Positions 57,532 to 64,000 of a stretch of 64,000 nucleotides of DNA are shown in pieces (positions within the stretch are counted from its first letter, which is position 1; every line of letters begins with the position of its first letter). Source of the DNA: Dendrolimus kikuchii (taxonomy: Eukaryota > Arthropoda > Insecta > Lepidoptera > Lasiocampidae). The stretch lies in assembly GCA_019925095.2 (NCBI GenBank), contig CM034411.1, forward strand, positions 2,949,001-3,013,000. The letters are read 5' to 3'. A model generated the notes under the pieces. It was not told the DNA's origin. It was given only the letters and a program-made list of their open reading frames with translations, and did no database searches. The position numbers were made by a program, and so were the translations under genes.

Positions 57532-58134
57532 ATCCGTGCAGAAAAAGAGAAAAAATATAATTTCCTGCGGCCTGTCATAAGAGCCGACAAAACAACTCAC
57601 AGCCAGACGGTAGGGTATTTGCCCGACTGGATCTCTACCACCCGGTCTAGAGTATGCCGTCATAACAACTTTGAGTTGTGTTCCGGCATTAGTGACCAGG
57701 TTCCAGTCTCCATTTTTTTTTATTGCAGGAGTTTAGCAGACAGGCAGACGGCCCACTTGATTGAAAGCGGTTACCATCGCCTATGAACATTTGCAATACC
57801 GAAGGTGCTACAAATGCGCTGCTCTCTTAAACGGGACTGGAACCTGGTCACTAATGCCGGAATACAACTCAAGGTTGTTATGGCGACATACTTTAGACCA
57901 GGGGTGGTAGCCATCCAGTCGGGCAAATGCCCTACCACCTGACTGTGGGTTGTTTTGTCGCCTCTTACGACAGGCCGCCCGGCCGCAGGAAATTGTATTC
58001 TTTCTCCGTTCCTGCACGGATAGAAAGAGCTCTCCCTTAAGAGAGCAGCAACGCATTTGTAGCATCTTTGGTGTTACATGTTAATATGTGATGGTAACCG
58101 CTTTCCATCAGTTGGGCCGTCTGCCTGTCTGCTA
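57532..58134 (+). mobile_element. SINE-like family A, outer copy of a nest
   Basis: 57532-57711 is the 5' half and 58031-58134 the 3' half of one copy, split in the middle of CAGTCTCCCTTAAGAG by another copy of the same family. Confidence 0.85.
57712..58030 (-). mobile_element. SINE-like family A, inner copy of a nest
   Basis: A full-length copy in opposite orientation to its host. TCTCC is duplicated at 57707-57711 and 58031-58035. Confidence 0.85.
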
Positions 58135-58150
58135 AATTTCGTATAATTTC

Positions 58151-58395
58151 AGTTTTAGACAACTTATAATTCCGATTGCGAGCTTTCGTTTGCGCAAAAA
58201 AAGTGCAGCCTGGTTTCAGACATGTCAAAATAATCTATATTGAACCTTATTCGCAAGCAGAAATGACGGTGTTGCTTGCAATGCATTCTTAGTTCTGTCC
58301 CGCTTACAAGATTCGTACACTGTCCCGCGTTATGAAGAATGGTCTACTGCGCAGGTATACTGGGTGAAATAATTAGTGGTGTAATACTGTAAGCA
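58151..58395 (+). repeat. Repeat family E, continuous copy
   Basis: It aligns with 47138-47211 plus 47994-48150 and so shows what that copy looked like before the insertion. Non-coding, class unknown. Confidence 0.6.
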
Positions 58396-58890
58396 CTTTC
58401 CATCAGGTGGGTAGCTGGCATATCTTGCATAATCATATTTTAAATCTGATATGTGTCTAGAAAGGAAAAAAATTAAGATTTTTGTCTAAGTTTAAAAGTA
58501 TGATTTAAGTAACACAATGTCAAAAAAAGTAGAGAAGATCTGTGGTGTCGTTTCATCTTGTAAAGTTCAAGAACTTTTCATTTATAAAATTTTGTAATAT
58601 TTCTTCATGGTGTTTATAATGTTTTGATTGAGATGGTTTAAAAAGATTTTTTCAATAATAAAATCTCGGTTGAAAGTCCAGTGGTATTTTTCTAGATATT
58701 AAAATGCAAAATAACAACTGGTAGCGCCCTCTATATATGTGGAACTCCGGGTCGTAATCAAAGTTACATTCTTTTAGTAACCAATTGTCTTCCAAGTATT
58801 CTTCAACGGTTTCATTCATCAATAAATAATTTCTACAAATAAACATTCATTCATTCATTCACTATATGTAGAAAAAACAAACTAACTAAC
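58396..58890. other. MAST intron, no recognised feature
   Basis: AT-rich, with a short (CATT)n run at 58846-58861. Confidence 0.45.
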
Positions 58891-58991
58891 CGTTGGTAAT
58901 GAGTAGTGGTTGTGCTGTGGTGGGGGCTGTCGGCTGCTGGGGAGGCCGGCGCGGGAGAAGGTGACGATGCGCATTCTCCACTCGATACCAT
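58891..58991 (-). CDS. MAST: MAST-family kinase, exon 4 of those in the window
   Basis: The acceptor is TTTCCTAG, phase 0, and the donor is CAACG followed by GTTAGT, leaving two bases. It encodes MVSSGECASSPSPAPASPAA, then DSPHHSTTTTHYQ. It is Ser/Pro/Thr-rich, corresponding to the Ser-rich segment that follows the SLF(R/K)(R/K)I block in MAST proteins. Another frame is also open, but only this one joins in phase to both neighbours. Confidence 0.8.
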
Positions 58992-59035
58992 CTAGGAAAC
59001 ACATTATTTTCGAGACATACTGCGAACATGACTCA

Positions 59036-59077
59036 TAGTACGAGCAAAACATAAACGCGTCCCTGAAGTTCGTACAA
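59036..59077 (+). repeat. MITE family J, end fragment
   Basis: It contains AGTACGAGCAAAACATAAAC and CCTGAAGTTCGTAC, the left end of family J. Confidence 0.5.
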
Positions 59078-59207
59078 GTCATTCCTCCGAACACAAATGT
59101 GTACATAACACATGTTGCAATTACTTTTTGGCTTTCTGGCTAATGAAAGCTGATTAAAAAACATCAGTATGGCAACTCCAAATATTTATAAGCAGAGTAT
59201 ATTAATA

Positions 59208-59683
59208 TAGTGTAAACTCTATATAACGACACTGAAGGGACTGTTCGTTTTATGGTGTTATAGAGAGTTGTTGTTAAATTAAGAGAAATCTGTTATTTTT
59301 GTCTAACGTATTTTGTTGCACCAGTAATTTTGTTGTATTTTTTTACTCATTTTATTCATATGTTGCGGCATCTTATCATATTGAGGCATCTTTCATTTCG
59401 GAATTTCTTAGTAATTTCGGTATGCATAATACCGATAATAAAGTTTATTACGGGCTAGGAAAATAAAGCGTTAAAAGAACGTACACAGCTGCTCAGCTTT
59501 TACTAATTTTGGCAACTTAAAAGGTACTTTTTATTACTTAATTGTTGTCGTTATTGAGAGTGGTAATGCTATATAGAGTGTATCGTTTTATGGAAGACAA
59601 GTTAAACCAACCGAAGCAAAGTGATTTCGACGCTTAAGCTAGTTTGTCGTTAAATAGAGTGACGTTACATGGAGTTTACACTG
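59208..59683 (+). mobile_element. Pogo/Tigger-like DNA transposon, uninterrupted copy
   Basis: The left end TAGTGTAAACTCTATATAAC (first base changed from C) and the inverse right end CAGTGTAAACTCCATGTAAC are flanked by TA (59206-59207 and 59684-59685). It is 476 bp and non-coding. It matches 47212-47991 on the other strand. Confidence 0.85.
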
Positions 59684-59694
59684 TAGTATAATAA

Positions 59695-59984
59695 AAGAGA
59701 GACCCTACTCTCCGGCTAACAAGTAGTGGGGCTAGCCCGTAAAGGGCCCGATCGTCGTCCATCCGGACTGGAGGTGAATTCGCGATCAAACCCACAACCT
59801 GGACAAAGGACGCTTGAGGATCGGACAGGGGTTTTGGTGGGTATCCCTAACGGCGGCAGGCAATAGCACTTCACACGTGAGGTGCTAGTACCACCCCGAC
59901 CTGGCGAATCCCACACACGGGCAGCGACCTTTCCCTCTCGCGCAGCCTATGGGCCTGAATCGGATCTCCCCTGTGAAAAAAAAA
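59695..59984 (+). mobile_element. Retroposon tail, family D
   Basis: It contains GGGGTTTTGGTGGGTATCCC and a GTACCACCCCGACCTGG block shared with 47306-47603, and ends in GTGAAAAAAAAA. The tail stops eight bases before the MAST splice donor at 59993-59992. Confidence 0.75.
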
Positions 59985-59993
59985 TGTTCCTAC

Positions 59994-60119
59994 CTGGTGC
60001 ATTTCCTGCGATGCCCTCTTGGTGGATATCCTTCTGAACAGGGAACACCTCCGCCTGGGACGAGGTCGTGAAGGTACCGACGCCCGTCTGCCGCAACCGA
60101 CGCGCCTTCGCCCGCCGGC
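59994..60119 (-). CDS. MAST: MAST-family kinase, exon 3 of those in the window
   Basis: The acceptor is TATTTCTCAG and the donor GTAGGA, phase 0 at both ends (42 codons). It encodes a strongly basic stretch, AGGRRRVGCGRRASVPSRPR, then RRRCSLFRRISTKRASQEMH. The basic cluster followed by (C/S)SLF(R/K)(R/K)I(S/T)K is the conserved block directly after the PDZ domain in MAST kinases. Confidence 0.9.
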
Positions 60120-61352
60120 CTGAGAAATAATTTTTTTTATTACAAAACTGGCAAACATTCAAACGGCCCACCGAACGGTCTCCGTCGCCTATTGAGAGTC
60201 AAAATGTTGCCAGCCTTCTGGATGGGTTTGGAAGGATGGAATAAAGGAGTGAAACAGGTGAAATAGGATATATGAAAGAAAATGATGATGATTATATATA
60301 TTAATTTATTTATTATTAATGATTATGTGATTTTTTAAATGTATTATTTTTTATGATATGCTGTCTTTAAATACGTTTATTATAGTTTTATCATTATTTG
60401 TTTATGATTATTTGTTGGTATTGTCCTTCATGACTTCACTTGTTGGTCCCAGGCGGAAGAACTGCGTTAGTCTTAATTGGTCAGCATATGCTGAGACTGG
60501 GTCCAATTTTAGGACTTAATATATTCTGTTTCTAATATTTTACTGTTTTATAACACTCTGTATTCTTTTTGTCCTAAATAAAATATGTCTTTCTTTCTTT
60601 AAAAAGCATTTATTAACCCCTAGAATTTGAAGTTGAATTCTTTATTATATTTCACATGAAACGTAACCAGTGGCAAAATTCTGGATTTTAACATTGCCCA
60701 ACAGCGGGAGTGCAACATGAGGGTAGCTAAAAAGTTCACGACTGACGCTTGTGTCGCCGATATTCCAGTTTTTAAAAGACAGCGACACATTTACAGGTTG
60801 GCAAAACAAAATAGAAAATAATAGGGGCGCCACTTTCGCAGTCTAAACTCTAGCAACTCCTATATTACGTCAGAAGTAATTTCGATACGTACTAGTGATT
60901 TTAGTACGACATCAAACATCGTGCAAGTATCAAGTTCTTTAAGTAACCAAGTAAGTTCCTTTTATTCCCATCCACAAGGTGTCGGCAGCACCATGTATAA
61001 ATTCGCTTTCTTATGACTCACTGACTTTGACTACAGATAAAATAGAATATTGCCAGAAGGCAAAAATTAGTTCTCGTTTTAGACGTCACGGTCAGGTTAT
61101 AAAATGCTCACATATTTTATGATGTAAAAAATATGTCATATGAAGTTTTGAGAATTTGTACATTTTCAGCAAACAAGGTTTGCAGTCAGCATCCTACTAA
61201 TATTATAAACGCGAAAGTTTGTATGACTATATGTACAAACATACATCCATAGATCTATGCATCCATACATCCATTCTTACAACCTTTCGTTTCTAATATT
61301 TATAGATACATAGATACTATATTATCGATATAGATAGATGATATTCGCTTAC
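60120..61352. other. MAST intron with a retroposon-like tail and Helitron start
   Basis: 60400-60600 looks like the 3' end of a LINE, ending AATAAAATATGTCTTTCTTT. At 61190 CCTACTAATATTATAAACGC is the 5' start of a short Helitron. Otherwise nothing is recognised. Confidence 0.4.
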
Positions 61353-61424
61353 TTGAATAGTGGTTTGGTCCAACGGAGTGGCTCGCAACGTCGCGTGCGG
61401 TGCGGCCAACAGCAGACGGAGTAC
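61353..61424 (-). CDS. MAST: MAST-family kinase, exon 2 of those in the window (end of PDZ)
   Basis: The acceptor is GTCGACAG and the donor GTAAGC, phase 0 at both ends (24 codons). It encodes VLRLLLAAPHATLRATPLDQ then TTIQ. This is the last helix and strand of the PDZ domain; MAST proteins have V(V/L)xLIL.SG..VxxxTTP(F/L)(E/D)(N/Q)TSI(K/Q) here. Confidence 0.9.
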
Positions 61425-61732
61425 CTGTCGACATTTGACATAATAAACATTAGACAAACCAATTAAATACTTCGACTTCGTCCACGCTTGACTTGAAATC
61501 GCCAGGATAAAGAGTAGCGCAGATTTTATGTCTAAGAATTTGCTGTCGATCACCGAAAAGTGCATCCAAATCGCACCAGTGGTTTTTACCTGAATCTCGA
61601 ACGTTGTCTGTCTGTAAAATCTAAAAAAAAAATGCATTGTGTTCTCCATTGTTTATATATAGTGTATTCCAAAACTTTTTTGAAATAGCTTCATTGAACA
61701 GACACAACATTTTGATTTTTTTTTAATTTTTT

Positions 61733-62015
61733 TTTTATTGCAGGGGTTCAGCAGACAGGCAGACGGCCCACTCGATGGAAAGCGGTTACCATTGCTTATA
61801 GACCTTTGCAACACCAAAGGTGCTACAAATGCGCTGCTGCTCTCTTAAAGGAGACTGGAACCTGGTCACTGATGCCGGAACACAACACAAGGTTGTTATG
61901 GCGGCATACTCTAGACCAGGGGTGGTCGCCATCCAGTCGAGCAAATACCCTACCACCTGGCTGTGGGTTGTTTTGTCCGCAGGAAATTGTATTCTTTCTC
62001 CGTTCCTGCACGGAT
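61733..62015 (-). mobile_element. SINE-like family A
   Basis: Near full length. It lacks about 25 bases (the CGCCTCTTACGACAGGCC block) near its 5' end. It sits between the two PDZ-coding exons. Confidence 0.8.
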
Positions 62016-62227
62016 AAAATTTTACATAAATACATTAGAGATATATGTTTGAATGTTGGATATTCATCACACGTAGGCAGTAAGTGTTTATCCGATATTT
62101 GATATTGTAGATCTAGAAAATAAAATAAATGCTGAAATATGCCGTGCCATGCTTGATAAAAGCGGATTAGCGGGTTTCACAAATCAGTAATGTAGACATG
62201 AAGATTTTTGTGTGACATTTTCTTGTA

Positions 62228-62587
62228 ATACCGAAGTAAGAAAGAGAGTTGGTCTGAAAGAGAGTGTCGGGGTGAAGGTAAGGAAAGGAATGCTCCGGTG
62301 GTTCGGGCATGTGGAAAGAATGCATGATGAAAGAATGACTAAACAGATATACAATGCAAAAGTGGATGGATGCAGAAGTCGTGGAAGGCCACGACACACC
62401 TTCCATGATCAAACTGATCGTGTACTAGCAGAAGGTGATGTCAGGAGCCTTAAGAACAGACGAGCGTGCATGACGAGAGCTATGAATGTCAAAGAAGCAA
62501 GTGAGGTGTGTAAGAATAAGACTGAATGGCGCACTGTTGTTCGTGCCTACCCCGCAAGGGAACTGGCGTGAAGTTATGTACGTATGT
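62228..62587 (+). mobile_element. RTE-like LINE 3' end
   Basis: The + frame encodes the last 115 or so residues of the LINE protein, uninterrupted, then a TATG-type tail. The exact 11-bp duplication ATTTTCTTGTA (62217-62227 and 62588-62598) flanks it. The intact frame suggests a young insertion. Confidence 0.9.
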
Positions 62588-62760
62588 ATTTTCTTGTACC
62601 ATTTAACATAAACAACGGTTGAGGATTGGTTGACATTTTGTGTCAATTTCATTATTGGGTCTAAATTAGTAGCCGTGTGCGATTCGGACTCCAGTATGGG
62701 AGGTTCCTTTATAAATAAATAGGCAATATCGAATTTTGGTGCTTTTATTTTGTTTGTTAC

Positions 62761-62862
62761 CTGCGTATGCAGCAATCCCTGGACCGACTCCCCGTTGAGC
62801 TGAGTGATCAAGTCGCCGGCACGCAGACCGGCGGCCCACGCCGCGCCTTGTTCACTCACAGC
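62761..62862 (-). CDS. MAST: MAST-family kinase, exon 1 of those in the window (PDZ core)
   Basis: MAST kinases combine an AGC-type Ser/Thr kinase domain with a PDZ domain that recruits partners such as PTEN in mammals. In Drosophila the relative drop out is linked to microtubule transport. This exon, phase 0 at both ends (34 codons), has acceptor TTTGTTTAG and donor GTAACA. It encodes AVSEQGAAWAAGLRAGDLIT, then QLNGESVQGLLHTQ. The pattern G.A..AGL.AGDLIT.(V/L)NGE.V.G..H is the central part of the MAST PDZ. The carboxylate-binding loop and the kinase domain would be encoded further right, outside the window. Another PDZ protein is conceivable, but the downstream exons all fit MAST. Confidence 0.92.
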
Positions 62863-62889
62863 CTAAACAAAGACAGATAATACTTTATT

Positions 62890-63205
62890 GTTTTGGAAGA
62901 TGGGACGACCATTAATTAGTTTGGGACGCAACGGGCTTTGACACTTTGGCAGCGTCCCATCTCCCCGATACGGCTGTGGTAGGTGGTGCAGCTGCCGCCC
63001 GACAAGAGGACCTGAAACGCCGCAATTATGCTTCCGTTGGTAGTGGATGCCTATTTGCGGCTTTCGGTGTCGAAACTCTGGGACCATGGGGCCCAGAAGC
63101 CCATCGCCTTTAGCGAGACCCTGGCCTGTATTTGGGGCAACGCATAAGCGTTGCCACACAACGTGGTAATGCGGCCAGCGTTTTGGGAACGTTCCCAACT
63201 TTGTT
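62890..63205 (+). pseudogene. LINE-type polyprotein C-terminal remnant
   Basis: The + frame reads VWDATGFDTLAASHLPDTAV, then FAAFGVETLGPWGPEAHRL, an in-frame TAG, and LGQRISVATQRGNAASVLGT. These are in the order expected for the end of a widespread invertebrate LINE reverse transcriptase protein. A short deletion near the stop and the stop itself show that it is dead. It begins about 30 bases from the MAST exon acceptor. Confidence 0.75.
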
Positions 63206-63216
63206 TGTAAATTAAG

Positions 63217-63217
<1 letters not shown>

Positions 63218-63250
<33 letters not shown>
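63218..63250. repeat. (AT)n microsatellite
   Basis: About fifteen AT units, beginning just after the LINE remnant. Confidence 0.9.
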
Positions 63251-63252
<2 letters not shown>

Positions 63253-63276
63253 ATATTATTAATATAGGTTTATTAC

Positions 63277-63360
63277 CGAAGTAAGAAAGAGAGTTGGTCT
63301 GAAAGAGAGTTAATATAGGTAAAACAGATATACAATGCAAAAGTTATGTCGTGGAAAATT
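63277..63360 (+). repeat. RTE-like fragments, rearranged
   Basis: CCGAAGTAAGAAAGAGAGTT and ACAGATATACAATGCAAAAG are pieces of the RTE copy at 62228-62587, here separated by TAATATAGGTAAA instead of the normal 80 bases. An internal deletion is likely. Confidence 0.6.
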
Positions 63361-63534
63361 CTAAATTCATTTGTAATAACATTGAGTTATAATCTAAAGA
63401 ATAATAATACTTGTATTTTTGTATATGTATGTGTATTAATATAGGTAAAGTACGTACAAATTAACATCGTTGTGAAAAAACGACATTAACATGGGTGAAA
63501 AAAACCAAAACCAAATAAAATAATTATTTTATAC

Positions 63535-63830
63535 GCACTTTGCACACAACAACAATGAGGTTTCCTCGTTTGAACCCCACTCGATGGGTCCATGTCAAGA
63601 GGTGGGTCGAAATGAGCGTTAACCACAGAATGTTAATTCTCTCTATCGAGACGTTGACAAATACCCGATTTTCCAATCAATCATACATCAACCAATCACA
63701 TTTGTGTATTAAGGATATCAACGCTCCATAATCCGTTCCATTGGACTTTATGATTGTAACGCTCGAAAGCAAGTGGAACGGGAAAAATGGTGGTCGTTGT
63801 GAGCGACAAGTGGAACGTAGCCAATGCACA
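63535..63830 (-). repeat. MITE family G, copy 3
   Basis: On the - strand it starts GGCTACGTTCCACTTGTCGC and shares GCGTTACAATCATAAAGTCC and GGAACGGATTATGGAGCG with 44937-45240. It lies upstream of the MAST exons in the window. Confidence 0.65.
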
Positions 63831-64000
63831 CTGTGTCAGAGTGACATTGACAACTGACAGGTTAACAATCATTGCCACTCTAAAAAAATATTATCTACAA
63901 TTATCGACTAAAAATGACAATGCCGTAGAACTATTATCAGTGTTGTCAGGCTTAATAATGATATTTTGTATACATATAATATAACATCAACATACCGATA

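Overview
The window looks like nuclear DNA of a moth or butterfly. It is AT-rich, its genes are split into many small exons with GT-AG introns, and about a third of it is recognisable interspersed repeat. The repeats are of lepidopteran type: short Helitrons ending in CTAGT, 5'-truncated RTE-like LINE tails ending in TATG repeats, tRNA-derived SINEs and small inverted-repeat elements. No prokaryotic or viral gene system is visible.

Three host genes can be supported. (1) 1747-18877, + strand: nine exons of an MDM1-like gene (microtubule/centriole protein). Its 5' part lies left of the window and its stop codon is at 18875-18877. Splice phases agree across the chain, except that the left edge of the second exon is ambiguous. 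(2) 20158-20790, + strand: an uninterrupted 210-codon gene for a ZAD-type zinc-binding protein with no C2H2 fingers. (3) 62862-43114, - strand: twelve exons encoding the C-terminal 610 residues of a MAST-family kinase (microtubule-associated Ser/Thr kinase; Drosophila drop out is the relative I have in mind). The window holds the second half of the PDZ domain, a basic and Ser/Pro-rich linker, a Lys/Glu-rich tail and the stop. The kinase domain lies to the right of the window. All twelve phases agree. MDM1 and MAST are convergent, with the ZAD gene between them and a roughly 22 kb gene-poor spacer (about 20.8-43.1 kb).

Layout: 1-1.75 kb, repeats upstream of the first visible MDM1 exon; 1.75-18.9 kb, MDM1 with repeat-filled introns; 18.9-21.9 kb, MDM1 3' UTR, ZAD gene and an inverted-repeat element hit by an RTE copy; 21.9-43 kb, spacer with MITEs, a decayed hAT element carrying a transposase C-terminus, Helitrons, a 14-bp minisatellite and a perfect 19-bp hairpin; 43.1-62.9 kb, MAST, whose introns hold a 66-bp minisatellite, a three-deep transposon nest, a SINE-in-SINE nest, a palindrome carrying two SINE copies, and a transposon with 24-bp perfect terminal repeats; 62.9-64 kb, repeats.

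MDM1 and MAST are both microtubule-linked in other animals, but nothing here shows that they act together. I found no convincing new multi-gene system. The items most worth following are the transposon nests, the retroposon tails next to MAST splice sites, the inverted repeat in the MDM1 3' UTR, the ZAD-only protein and the in-frame 66-bp minisatellite.
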